From positions 124,001 to 188,000 of the forward strand of contig NZ_SNVJ01000006.1 in NCBI RefSeq assembly GCF_009829925.1: DNA of 64,000 bases. Direction: 5' to 3'. Source of the stretch: Teichococcus coralli (lineage in GTDB: Bacteria; Pseudomonadota; Alphaproteobacteria; Acetobacterales; Acetobacteraceae). Below are positions 51,292-61,278 of this stretch, in pieces (within the stretch, counting starts at the first letter, position 1; the number at the start of each line of letters is the position of its first letter). Under the pieces are notes generated by a model. The model saw only the letters and a list, made by a program, of their open reading frames with translations. It searched no databases and was not told the DNA's origin. Made by a program: the position numbers and the translations under genes.

Positions 51292-52296
51292 TCAGAACCT
51301 GAAAGTCAGCGACAGAAACGGACCGTTGAAGTCGAGATCCAGGCCAAAGCCGTGGCGCACACGATCGAAGGTCAGATAGCGCCAGCCGATCGCTGCCGAG
51401 ACCGAGTCTGAGAAGCGATAGTCCAATGCCCCGAGTGCCTGCCAGCTAAGGTCGGAACCGGCGCCGAACCCACCAACATCGCCGTAGAGCGTGATGCCGA
51501 GCTGCGGCGACACTCGCAGGTGGTGACGGACAGCGATGACCGGGTCCGCCCAGTTCGCCGCGTTCTTGGCAATCTGGCCCGCGATCAGGCCCGAGTTGAG
51601 GGAAACCTTGGCGCTGACCCCGTAGATCCGCACGCCGGCGCCGAATTCAAGCGGCTGCTCCGACGTGCCCGCGACGCGTGCCATGCCGAGAATTGTGCCG
51701 ACTGTGACCGCCGCCCGTGCATGCCCCCCGCTGAACAGCAGGTCCCTTTCCTTGATGTCGCTCTCGAGCGCCGCATAGACGAAGTCGCCGACAAGGGCGA
51801 AGCGGTCGTACCGAGCCTCCGCGGCGACCATGACCGGCACCGCCGAGAGGCTGGTGAGCACATCGCCCGATTCGAGATCGGAGGTGTGGTTGCCGACATT
51901 TGGCAGAGGTGTCTGGATGGAGCCGCCAAGCGCCGGCAGCCAGACATAGGGCGTCAGCGTGAACTGCCAGCCAGGTAGAGGCCCGCTAGCGGCCGCATTC
52001 GCGGGTTGCGCTTGCGAAGGCGGCACCGATCCAGGCAAGACGCCGCCAACGATGGCCAGGATGACGAAGGCAGCGGATCGGGGGCAGGCTTCCCTCAGCC
52101 TGCGCCACAGCGATGGCCAGCCGGGCGCGGCTCGCGCTGCACGGCCCGCGCAATCCCGGTGCGCACCCGGTTCGCCGCCCCTTACGAGAGCGCCTGCGAC
52201 TAGTGTCGCCGCATGGAGCTCATCGACCAGCCCGCGGCGGGGTGTGGCGTCAGGGCTGGACATCCCATTCTGCCAGTTCGGAATCATCGCGCCCAT
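51292..52296 (-). CDS. Outer-membrane beta-barrel protein, function unknown
   Basis: The C-terminal 230 residues are clear amphipathic beta-barrel: WQFTLTPYVWLPALGGSI at the start of the mature part, YDRFALVGDFVYAALESD, and a terminal strand LSLTFRF ending in Phe. A hydrophobic segment (SAAFVILAIVGGVLPGS) followed by SQAQ looks like the signal peptide, but in the longest frame it begins about 75 residues in. The true start may be a rare codon near 52080, so the N-terminus is uncertain. If 52296 is used, it overlaps batD by 13 nt. The WLP/YDRF pattern occurs in a family of unassigned proteobacterial porin-like proteins. Confidence 0.65.
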   Translation of the reverse strand: MGAMIPNWQNGMSSPDATPRRGLVDELHAATLVAGALVRGGEPGAHRDCAGRAARAAPGWPSLWRRLREACPRSAAFVILAIVGGVLPGSVPPSQAQPANAAASGPLPGWQFTLTPYVWLPALGGSIQTPLPNVGNHTSDLESGDVLTSLSAVPVMVAAEARYDRFALVGDFVYAALESDIKERDLLFSGGHARAAVTVGTILGMARVAGTSEQPLEFGAGVRIYGVSAKVSLNSGLIAGQIAKNAANWADPVIAVRHHLRVSPQLGITLYGDVGGFGAGSDLSWQALGALDYRFSDSVSAAIGWRYLTFDRVRHGFGLDLDFNGPFLSLTFRF

Positions 52297-53588
52297 CGCG
52301 GATCAGTCAGCCGTGGCGTGAACGTGGCTGCCACCGGGTTGAGCGGCGGCAACGGCGCGACCCTGGCAACACCGCCTGAGGAGTCGCGCAGCCGCCACTC
52401 AACGCACCGGGCGGCGGTGAGCAGCTCCGCGCCGCGCCACTGCGTGTCGGCGGCCCTGCCGTAGAGCTGCGCTTCGAGGGCTGTTGCCGCCACCGCCAGC
52501 TCAGGCACGCCGGTGATGGCGGCGAGCCGCGCGACGCGCCTCTCGCCGCCTGGCGGCAGTCGCGCGTCGGCCCATTGATAGAGCGCTGTGACGGCGGCGT
52601 GCGCGTCATTCCTGCGGCACGCAGCGGCAAGGCGAGCGAGCGGCGACGATGCGCGACGGGCGCGCCGTCGCGCCAGCCACCAGGCGGAGGCGCCGAGCGC
52701 CAGGAGGACCAGCGCCACACTAACCCAGCGCCCGGGATGAGGCGCGAACACCTCCTGCGCCGTTCCCGCCGCGGGCAATACGGTGAGCCGCACCGGCGGC
52801 ACCTGCGGCGTCTGCAACCTGCCGCTGCGCGGGTCGACCCAGCTCACGCCGAAGCCCGGCAACTCCACCGTTCCCGGCTGTTGCGGCACGTAAGTCACGC
52901 TGTCGCGGCGCTCGGCACGCAGCACGCCGCGATCCGTGCTGTCCTGCAGCGCCGGCGGGTCGGGATACACGCGCACGCCTTCAGGCTCACCCCAGAGCGC
53001 GGGGGGCAGCAGCATGGCGCTGGTGTCCTCGGCCACCATCTGCACGCGGCGTGTCACCGGTTGGCCGACGCGCAGCTCGCCTCCGGCCCCCTCGGTCGAA
53101 ACCTCAAGCCGGAAGGCCGGAGAGACGACGAGGCGCGCGACATCGTCAACGTTTGGAGGAAGGCGGGCCGTAAGGCGCGCTGCCTCGGTCCTGGAGCGTG
53201 CCGTGACCGGCTGGCCCTCCGAACCGCCCACGCGCACCGTCATGTCGATCGCCTCCAGCACCAGCGTGCCGGCGCTTACCGGAAACAGCGTATAGGTCCG
53301 CTGCAAGGCGGCGTAGCTCTGGCCGCCCACCCGCTCGGTGCCCGGCACGGTGTCGGCCTCGGGAAGCACCACGGCGCGGCCGGCGGTGAAGGCGAGATCG
53401 GGCCAGCGCGGCGGGTCCACGAAGCGCACGGGCGTCATCGCCGTCAGCGTCACCCTCACCCGCTGGTTCACCGTGACCGGCCCCTCGGGCGAGACCCGCA
53501 GGCGCAGCAGGAAATCCGCCGCCTCCTGCGCCCGCGCGTCCGGCAGGCCGGCCAGCAGCAGCAGGAGAAGAATGGCGGCGGCCCTCAT
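52284..53588 (-). CDS. BatD-like protein (oxygen-tolerance family)
   Basis: A 434-residue protein with a signal peptide (AAAILLLLLLAGLPDARAQ), several Ig-like beta domains (SPEGPVTVNQRVRVTLTA; GELRVGQPVTRRVQMVAE), one membrane span (VSVALVLLALGASAWWLA) and a cytoplasmic helical tail. This is the BatD layout. In known systems BatD is membrane-anchored with its bulk in the periplasm and works with BatA/BatB VWA proteins and MoxR. Start is the ATG complement 53586-53588, overlapping the preceding gene by 4 nt. Confidence 0.85.
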   Translation of the reverse strand: MRAAAILLLLLLAGLPDARAQEAADFLLRLRVSPEGPVTVNQRVRVTLTAMTPVRFVDPPRWPDLAFTAGRAVVLPEADTVPGTERVGGQSYAALQRTYTLFPVSAGTLVLEAIDMTVRVGGSEGQPVTARSRTEAARLTARLPPNVDDVARLVVSPAFRLEVSTEGAGGELRVGQPVTRRVQMVAEDTSAMLLPPALWGEPEGVRVYPDPPALQDSTDRGVLRAERRDSVTYVPQQPGTVELPGFGVSWVDPRSGRLQTPQVPPVRLTVLPAAGTAQEVFAPHPGRWVSVALVLLALGASAWWLARRRARRASSPLARLAAACRRNDAHAAVTALYQWADARLPPGGERRVARLAAITGVPELAVAATALEAQLYGRAADTQWRGAELLTAARCVEWRLRDSSGGVARVAPLPPLNPVAATFTPRLTDPRWAR

Positions 53589-55111
53589 GGCGTGCCCCCC
53601 GCCGCGGCCTGGCGGGCGAAGCGCAGGCGAAGGAAGTCCGCCGGGGTGCCGCCGACGCGGCGCATCCACAGGGCCTGGATCTCGCCGTCCGAAAGCCCCT
53701 GGCCGGGCGTGTCGCCCTGCGTCTCCCGCCGCTCGCCCTCGGGCTGCGGCGGCTGGTCGACGACGATCTGGTCCGGGTCGGGCGGGTGGGTCTCGGGCTG
53801 GTCGGTCTGGTTCGCCGCACGATCCTTCGACGCCGCCTCCCAGGCGCGCAGGAAGGCGGCGGCCAGGTCGCGGTTCTCGCGCGCCTCGGGGAAGTCGGGA
53901 CGAAGTTGCAGCGCGTGGTCATAGGCCTCGATCGCCTCCGCCCAGGCGCGCGGCCGCATCATCTGCGCATTGCCGAGGTCATAGGCCGCCTCGGCCGTGT
54001 CGCCCTGGCTGAAGGCGGTGGCCGCGCCGTCGAAGTCGCCGGCGCGGTAGAGCGCCGCGCCGCGCCGCACCGGGTCGGTGAACAGGCCGGCGGCGCGCGC
54101 CGGCTCGCCCCGGTCGAGCATCAGCTGGGCGCGCTGGTCCGGCGTCAGCCAGAGCTGCCAGAACCAGTTCAGGTCGCCCTCCGCCGCCATGGCCGGGCGG
54201 GCACCGAGGGCGAGCAGCAGCAGCGCCGCCAGGAAGCCGCGGCGGGCGAAAAGCAACGCCATTGGCACGGCCAGCAGCGCCACCCAGGGGCCGGCATCCC
54301 GCCAGCGCATCGCTGGGTCGTCGGCGGGCGCGGTGGCGAAGTTGCGGCGCGCCAGCGCGGCGACCTGGTCCACATCCGCCGTGTCCGGTGCCGGCGCCAC
54401 CACGGTGGCACCGGGAGCGCCGGCGAAGGGGCCCTGCCCGGTCGCCAGCAGCACAATGGCGTGGGGGCCCGCCTGCCCGGCGGCGGCCTGGAAGGCGGCG
54501 GCCTGCGTGGCCGGCACCGCCGGCGTCACCAGCACCACCGTGCCGGCGCCGCCCTCCCCCGCCTCCAGCATCGCCAGCCCCGCCTCCAGCGCTGCCCCGG
54601 CGGCATCGCCGTCGCGCGGCATCACCTTGGGCGAGAGCGCGTCGAGATAGGCCTCGATCAGGCGCGGGTCGTCGGTGGGCGGCAGCGCCGGGTGGGCGCT
54701 GCCGGCATAGGCGACGAGGCCGGTCCGCGCCCCGGCCCGCGCCGCCACCAGGTCGCGCACCTTGCGCTTGCCGGCCGCCAGCGCCGGCTCCGCCGCGCGG
54801 GAAAGGTCGAGCGCCACCACCAGCCGGGCGCTGTCCGCGACAAAGGGGCTGGGCTCGCGCCGCCAGCTCGGCCCGGCCAGCGCCACGGCCAGCACGGGGA
54901 ACAGCAGCAGCGCGACGGTCGCCGGCCGCAGGCGCGGCGGCACCCCGTCCCGCACCAGCAGGGCGGCGAGCAGGTGCGGCGCGACCACGCCGCGCCAGCC
55001 GCCGGCGCCACGCCGCCGGGCGCGCTCCAGCAGCAGGGCGGCCGGTCCCGCCAGGGCGAGCAGCAGCCACCAGGGCCGCAGGACGTGGAAGGCGGCGAGG
55101 AACCCGCTCAT
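53585..55111 (-). CDS. VWA + TPR membrane protein (BatB/BatC fusion)
   Basis: A 508-residue protein. Two N-terminal spans (PWWLLLALAGPAALLL; VALLLFPVLAVALAG) precede a von Willebrand A domain (about 95-250), a further span (WVALLAVPMALLFARRG, then FLAALLLLALGARP) and a TPR stretch (about 345-420: GAALYRAGDFDGAATAFSQ, EAAYDLGNAQM, AIEAYDHALQLRPDFPEA). A Pro/Asp/Glu-rich tail follows. The MIDAS motif is D102-L-S-R-A, lacking the second serine of DxSxS, so metal binding may be weak or lost. It merges two proteins that are separate in Bacteroides-type bat operons. Confidence 0.85.
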   Translation of the reverse strand: MSGFLAAFHVLRPWWLLLALAGPAALLLERARRRGAGGWRGVVAPHLLAALLVRDGVPPRLRPATVALLLFPVLAVALAGPSWRREPSPFVADSARLVVALDLSRAAEPALAAGKRKVRDLVAARAGARTGLVAYAGSAHPALPPTDDPRLIEAYLDALSPKVMPRDGDAAGAALEAGLAMLEAGEGGAGTVVLVTPAVPATQAAAFQAAAGQAGPHAIVLLATGQGPFAGAPGATVVAPAPDTADVDQVAALARRNFATAPADDPAMRWRDAGPWVALLAVPMALLFARRGFLAALLLLALGARPAMAAEGDLNWFWQLWLTPDQRAQLMLDRGEPARAAGLFTDPVRRGAALYRAGDFDGAATAFSQGDTAEAAYDLGNAQMMRPRAWAEAIEAYDHALQLRPDFPEARENRDLAAAFLRAWEAASKDRAANQTDQPETHPPDPDQIVVDQPPQPEGERRETQGDTPGQGLSDGEIQALWMRRVGGTPADFLRLRFARQAAAGGTP

Positions 55112-56079
55112 GCCGCCCTCCGCCCCGGCGCCAGCGGCCCGGTGCCGAGCAGCAGCGCCGCGAGCAGCGCGAAGCCGGCGAGCGGCCAGGCGAAAAGCGG
55201 CGTGCGCGGGCGCCAGGAGACCGCCTGCGCGGGCGTCGGCTCCATCGCGTCGATCCGCCGGTAGGCCTCGGCCAGCGCGGCGGGGTCGGAGGCATGGAAA
55301 TGCGCGCCGCCGGTCGCCTGCGCGATGGCGTCGAGGGCGGCGAGGTCGAGCGCCGCCTCGCCGGCCGCTGCCGGGTCGCCGAGCGAGACGGCGTAGATCC
55401 GGACGCCCAGGTTGCCGGCGATGGCGGCGGCGCGGGCCGGTGGCACGCGGCTGCCGGTGTCGTTGCCGTCGGTCAGCAGCACCAGCAGCCGGCCGGTCAC
55501 CTTGGCGCGCTCGAAGGTCCGCGCGGCGAGGCCGATGGCGTCGCCGATCATGGTCTGCGGCCCGGCCATGCGCGGGAAGGCCTCGTCGAGCAGGGCAAGC
55601 AGCGCGGCATGGTCGCGCGTGAAGGGAGCGAGCACGAAGGCGGAGGTGCCGAAGACGATCAGCCCGAGCCGGTCGTCCTCGCGGCGCGCGATGAACTCCT
55701 TCAGCACGGCGCGCGCGGAATCCAGCCGGCTCTCCATGCCGCCGGAGCCGGGCATGTCCTCCGCCGCCATGGAGCCCGAGAGGTCGAGCGCCAGCAGCAC
55801 GTCGCGCCCGCCGGTCTCCCGCGTCACCGGCGGCTCGATCCGCACCGGCGCGGCCAGGGCGAGCACCAGCAGCAGCCAGGCCAGCAGCGCCAGCGCGGCG
55901 CGCAGCCAGCCCGGGCGCGGCGCCTCGGGCTGGGGCGGCCCGGCCTCCCCGGCGATCCGCGCCAGCATGGGCAGGCGCAGCGCCAGGCCGGGCTCGCGGT
56001 AGGCGGGCAGCAGCAGCCAGGCGAGCAGCGGCAGCGGCAGCAGGGCGAGCGCCCAGGGCTGGTCAAGCGCGAGGGTCAT
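55108..56079 (-). CDS. VWA domain membrane protein (BatA type)
   Basis: A 323-residue protein: two N-terminal spans (ALALLPLPLLAWLLLP; AALALLAWLLLVLALAA), a VWA domain with an intact MIDAS (DLSGS, residues 99-103, with Thr in PQTMIGDA and Asp in LLTDGND), and a C-terminal span (FAWPLAGFALLAALLLG). The VWA domain should face the periplasm and bind a partner through a divalent metal. Start is the ATG complement 56077-56079; the gene overlaps both neighbours. Confidence 0.9.
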   Translation of the reverse strand: MTLALDQPWALALLPLPLLAWLLLPAYREPGLALRLPMLARIAGEAGPPQPEAPRPGWLRAALALLAWLLLVLALAAPVRIEPPVTRETGGRDVLLALDLSGSMAAEDMPGSGGMESRLDSARAVLKEFIARREDDRLGLIVFGTSAFVLAPFTRDHAALLALLDEAFPRMAGPQTMIGDAIGLAARTFERAKVTGRLLVLLTDGNDTGSRVPPARAAAIAGNLGVRIYAVSLGDPAAAGEAALDLAALDAIAQATGGAHFHASDPAALAEAYRRIDAMEPTPAQAVSWRPRTPLFAWPLAGFALLAALLLGTGPLAPGRRAA

Positions 56080-56506
56080 GGCGCCGGATCCACTGCGCCG
56101 CCGCCGCCCGCACCTCGGGGGGCGCCGCAGGGGCGTAGGCGAGGCCGGCAAGGCGCTCCGCCATGGCCGCGCCGAGCGCAGCGCGCGGCGCGCTGCGGCG
56201 CAGGAAGGCGGCCCAGTCCGCGCCGGAGAGCGCCGCCACCCGCTCGCGCGGCCAGGCCGCGAGGGCGGTGCGCTTCAGCAGCGCCGCAATCTCCGCCGGA
56301 CCGGCCCCGGCGAGCGCCCGCAGGGCGTCGCGCCGGTAGGCATCGCGGCGCCAGGCGCGCCAGGCCCGCAGCGCCAGCCAGCCGAGCAGCGCCAGCACCA
56401 GCAGCAGCAGCACCAGCCAGGCGGGCGTGGCCGGCCAGAAGGCGACCGGCGGCGGCTCGATCAGCCCGTGCATGGCCGCGCGGCTGGGCATGGCGTCGGG
56501 GTTCAT
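56063..56506 (-). CDS. DUF4381 family membrane protein
   Basis: A 147-residue protein with one span (WLVLLLLVLALLGWLALRAW) flanked by an N-terminal LIEPPPVAFWPATP motif, and a cytoplasmic helical part (AEIAALLKRTALAAWPRERV, ALSGADWAAFL). This is the DUF4381 pattern that recurs between DUF58 and VWA genes in MoxR clusters. It overlaps DUF58 by 4 nt and the BatA gene by 17 nt. Probably a structural subunit of the VWA complex. Confidence 0.85.
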   Translation of the reverse strand: MNPDAMPSRAAMHGLIEPPPVAFWPATPAWLVLLLLVLALLGWLALRAWRAWRRDAYRRDALRALAGAGPAEIAALLKRTALAAWPRERVAALSGADWAAFLRRSAPRAALGAAMAERLAGLAYAPAAPPEVRAAAAQWIRRHDPRA

Positions 56507-57465
56507 GTGGAGCGCCTCCGCTTCGGCGCGGCGGCGCCGCCGAGCAGGCGGCGGAGCTGCGGGGCGGCATCCTCCTCCGTCCCGATCGGCAGCACCGGCG
56601 TCTCCAGCCGGATGCCGCCGCGCCGCACCGCCTCCAGCCGCCGCTCGTGCGCCGCCCGCACCTTCGCCCCGAGCCCGCCGCGCCCGGGGTCCAGCACCAC
56701 CACCCGCGCGCCGTCCGCCGTGGCGCGGCCCTGCCAGGGCGGCGCCGGCAGGGCGCGCTCCAGCGGATCGGACACGGTGACGGCGATGACGTCGTTGTGC
56801 CGCGCGATGCGGCCGATGGCCTGGTCGGCGGCGAGGTCGAAGGCCTGCAGGTCGGCCGCGACCAGCACCAGCCAGTCATGCCCCGCGATCGCCTCCGCCC
56901 GCGCCAGGGCGGCGTTCAGCGGGCCGGCGCCGACCGGGCGCGGCGGCGCGGCGGGCAGCGCCGCGGCGCGGGCGGCGAGGGCGCCCAGCACGCGCATCAC
57001 CGCCGCGCGGCTGCGCTGCGGGTGGTGCTCCTCCAGCCCGTCATCGCCGAACACGATGGCGCCCACCCGGTCGCCGAAGCGCAGGCTGAGCCAGGCGGCG
57101 AGCGCCGTCGCCTCGGCGATCACCGCCGCCTTGGTCGCGTGCACGCTGCCGAAGAAGGTGGCGGCGGTGAGGTCGGCCAGCAGCAGCGTCGGGCGGTCGC
57201 GCTCCTCGGTGAAGACGCGGGTCTGGGTGCGGCCGGTGCGGGCGCTGGCGCGCCAGTCGATCTGCCGCACGTCGTCGCCGGGGCGGTAGGCGCGCAGCTC
57301 CTCGAAGGCGAGGCCGCGGCCGCGGATGCGCGAGGCGCGGCGCCCGGCCAGCAGGCTGGTGACCGGCTGGCGGTGCAGGAAGGAGAAGCCGCGCGCCTGG
57401 AACTGGCAGCGGATCAGCGCGCCGAGCGTCGGGACCAGGCGCGGGTCGGGGCCGGGCGCGTCCAT
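56503..57465 (-). CDS. DUF58 domain protein
   Basis: A 320-residue protein with the DUF58 core: FEELRAYRPGDDVRQIDWRA (residues about 54-73), followed by RTQTRVFTEERDRPTLLLAD, then a VWA-like fold (LVLVAADLQAFDLAADQAIG). The 'YrpGDd.r.IdW..sAR' motif is diagnostic. No membrane span is seen. DUF58 proteins are constant partners of MoxR ATPases and may be adaptors. It lies 4 nt after moxR's stop region in the same operon. Confidence 0.9.
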   Translation of the reverse strand: MDAPGPDPRLVPTLGALIRCQFQARGFSFLHRQPVTSLLAGRRASRIRGRGLAFEELRAYRPGDDVRQIDWRASARTGRTQTRVFTEERDRPTLLLADLTAATFFGSVHATKAAVIAEATALAAWLSLRFGDRVGAIVFGDDGLEEHHPQRSRAAVMRVLGALAARAAALPAAPPRPVGAGPLNAALARAEAIAGHDWLVLVAADLQAFDLAADQAIGRIARHNDVIAVTVSDPLERALPAPPWQGRATADGARVVVLDPGRGGLGAKVRAAHERRLEAVRRGGIRLETPVLPIGTEEDAAPQLRRLLGGAAAPKRRRST

Positions 57466-57469
57466 CGGC

Positions 57470-58455
<986 letters not shown>

Positions 58456-58456
<1 letters not shown>

Positions 58457-60138
58457 CACCGGCCCACCGGCGGCGAAAGGCTTTCGAGCTGCTGGAGCCG
58501 TTGCAGCGCCTCCGTCGCCCGCAGCGTGTTGTAGCCGATGCCGGCGGCGTTCAGGGAGTTGCCCGTCTGCATCGGGAACTGATCGAGAGTGCCGATGAAC
58601 TCCTTGATCTTGCCCTGCACGGGCACGAGCAGCCACATCAGATCGGCATACCAGCGGATATAGTTGCTCGCCTCCGACGGAGCTTTCTCGTACGGATCGG
58701 CCCGCAGGTTGATGATCACCGGCCAGGCCGGCACCGAGCGCGTGCCAGTGGCGATGTTGCCGACCAGCGTCGCGAAATGGATTTTCCAGTCGTCCCAGCG
58801 CACGGCGTTCAGCTCGCCGCCCTGCCCGAAGTAGTAGATGGTGTCGCGCGGCCCCTTCGGCGCGTCGGCCGGGCGCACCGCGGGGGGAGGCACCGGCTGC
58901 GGCGTGCGCAGCGTCTGGAAGAAGGGCAGGAAGTTCTGCCCGTCGGCATGGATCTTCCAGGTCTTGCCCAGCGCCTGATGCCCGTTGGCCAGCTTCTGCA
59001 CGATGTCGGGCTCGCCGGCCGCGGCGAGCAGCGTCGGCATCCAGTCCTCATGCGACATCATGTCGTTGATGACGGTGCCGGGGGCGATGACGCCGGGCCA
59101 GCGCACCAGCTGCGGAACGCGGAAGCCACCCTCCCAGGTGGTGCCCTTCTCGCCGTGGAAGGGCGTTATTCCGCCATCCGGCCAGGAGCCGACCTCCGCG
59201 CCATTGTCGGTCGAGTAGATGACGATGGTGTTGTCGGCGATGCCGAGCTGGTCGAGCTTGTTGAGCAACTGCCCGACATGGCCGTCATGCTCGACCATGC
59301 CGTCGGGGTAGAGGCCGACCCCCGTGGTGCCCTGCGAAGCCGGCTTCAGGTGCGTCCAGACATGCATCCGCGTGCTGTTGAACCACATGAAGAACGGCTT
59401 CTTCGCCTGGTTCTGGCGGTCGATGAAGTCGAGCCCGGCGGCGAGGAACTCCTCGTCCACCGTCTCCATCCGCTTACGGTTCAGCGGCCCGGTATCCTCG
59501 ATGCGGCCATCGGCATTGCTGCGGATGACGCCGCGTGGGCCAAATTTCTGCCGGAAGGCCGGGTCCTTCGGGTAGTAGTAGGTTTCCGGCTCCTCCTCGG
59601 CATTCAGGTGGTAGAGGTTGCCGAAGAACTCGTCGAAGCCGTTGTTGGTGGGCAGGTGCTTGTCCCGATCGCCCAGATGGTTCTTGCCGAACTGCGCGGT
59701 GGCGTAGCCGCGCTCCTTCAGCAGCGTCGCGATGGTTGGCGACCACTCCGGGATGCCATGCGGATCGCCCGGCATGCCGATGGTGAGCAGCCCGGTGCGG
59801 AACGGATGCTGGCCGAGGATGAAGGAAGCACGACCGGCGGTGCAGGATTGCTGGCCGTAGGCGTCGGTGAAGATCGCGCCCTCGCGCCCGATGCGGTCGA
59901 TATTGGGCGTGCGGTAGCCCATGATGCCATGATTGTAGGCGCTGACGTTGCTGACGCCGATGTCGTCACCCCAGATGACGAGGATGTTCGGCGTCGTGCC
60001 TGCGGCCGGTGCGGCTCCGCCTTCCGCCGGGCGCTGCGCCTGCTGGGCGCGGGCTCCGCCCATGCCAGTGAGGGCGGGCGCGGCCAGCGCGGCGGCGCTG
60101 CCCAGCAACATGGTCCGCCGGTTCGGTTGATCAGCCAT
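58456..60138 (-). CDS. Exported type I sulfatase (arylsulfatase)
   Basis: A 560-residue sulfatase. A Tat-type signal (NRRTMLLGSAAALAAPALTG) is followed by the metal motif IWGDDIG, the formylglycine site SCTAGRASF (Cys99; C-x-A-x-R variant of the C-x-P-x-R motif), FGKNHLGD, MHVWTH and YSTDNGAE, all typical alkaline-phosphatase-superfamily elements. Cys99 should be converted to formylglycine by the FGE-type protein encoded at 63016-63984. It hydrolyses a sulfate ester in the periplasm. Closely related to the second sulfatase of this operon. Its stop overlaps the moxR start. Confidence 0.94.
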
Positions 60139-60196
60139 CCTTACCCTCCTCGCTTCCGACAGCGCCGCAGCCGGCAGGGCCGCCGCGTTTCAGCCT

Positions 60197-61201
60197 TCAG
60201 GGAAAGACGCGCGACCAGTCCTCGCGCATCGAGACGAGTTGCCAGCCGCGCCGAGGCGCCTCCTCCATCGCCTTCGCCAGGCGGCCGGTATGGCTGTCGC
60301 GGTCGTAGGCGTATTCGCGCGCCGCGTCGTCATGGTGCACCAGCATTCCGAAGCGGCGGCCCGGCCCCTCCGTGGCATAGCGGAGCATCTGGTAGTCGCC
60401 ATCCGAGTTGCCGAAGGCGGCGATCGGGCGCTGGCCGATATGGCGGGCGATGCCGACCGGCTTGCCCGGCCCGTCATCCACGAAATCCACCTTCGGCTCG
60501 CGCGTCAGCGTGATCCGGCCATCCTGCTCGCCCGGGGTGAGCGCGAAGCTGGAGCCGACAACCTGGTGCGGCGGAATGCCATAGGTCTCGGCCGAGAAGG
60601 TGCGGACGAACTCGACGCCGCCGCCGGAGACGATGAAGGTGGTGAAGCCCTTGCTCCGCAGGAAGCTCAGCACCTCCAGCATCGGCTGGTAGATGAGGCT
60701 CGTGTAGGGCCGCCCCCATTTGGGGTCGCGCGCGGAGGCGAGCCACTGCGTGGCGATGCGCTGGAACTCCTCGGGGCTGTTGCCGGCCTGCGCCACCCCG
60801 GCAAGGCGCAGCAGCCCCTCCACGCCCTGCGCGGAAGCGCCGGCGATGTCACCCGCGATGGCCGCGCGCAGCAGCGGATCCTGCTGCCATTCCGGATGCT
60901 GGGGCGCGAGTTCGCGAATCCGGTCGAAGGCGAAGATGAACTGCGTGTAGATGGGTTGTTCCACCCAAAGGCAGCCGTCGTTGTCGAAGGTCGCGATCCG
61001 CGCGCCGGGCGGCACGAAATCCGGTCCGCCCTCCGTGGTGACGGCAGCGACGAAATCAAGCAGCGCGCGTCGGCGTGGCCCGTCCCGCCAGGAGGGCAAG
61101 GGGTCGGCCCCCTGCGCGCGGGCAACGCGCGGTGCGGCCAGTGCCGCGCTCGCGAGGAGCAGCGCGTGGCGTCGTCGCAGGCCGTGGGATGCTGGCATCA
61201 T
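60197..61201 (-). CDS. Exported HAD-superfamily phosphatase-like protein
   Basis: About 334 residues. A signal region (RRRHALLLASAALAAPRVARA) is followed by the HAD motif I FDNDGCLW (Asp73 and Asp75), motif II FIVSGGG, a lysine in REPKVDFVDDGPGK and motif IV in AAFGNSDGDYQML. This resembles phosphoserine-phosphatase-like HAD enzymes, but with an export signal. Similar proteins are found beside periplasmic sulfatases; they may act on phosphate esters of the same substrate. Start is ATG complement 61199-61201 (GTG nine nucleotides upstream is possible). It lies between the two sulfatase genes. Confidence 0.85.
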   Translation of the reverse strand: MMPASHGLRRRHALLLASAALAAPRVARAQGADPLPSWRDGPRRRALLDFVAAVTTEGGPDFVPPGARIATFDNDGCLWVEQPIYTQFIFAFDRIRELAPQHPEWQQDPLLRAAIAGDIAGASAQGVEGLLRLAGVAQAGNSPEEFQRIATQWLASARDPKWGRPYTSLIYQPMLEVLSFLRSKGFTTFIVSGGGVEFVRTFSAETYGIPPHQVVGSSFALTPGEQDGRITLTREPKVDFVDDGPGKPVGIARHIGQRPIAAFGNSDGDYQMLRYATEGPGRRFGMLVHHDDAAREYAYDRDSHTGRLAKAMEEAPRRGWQLVSMREDWSRVFP

Positions 61202-61278
61202 GGCGATCACATTCCCGGTCCGGGTCGGGGGCTCGGGCGGGCGGCCACGGAAGCGGCCGCCCGCGATTGATCAGGCGC

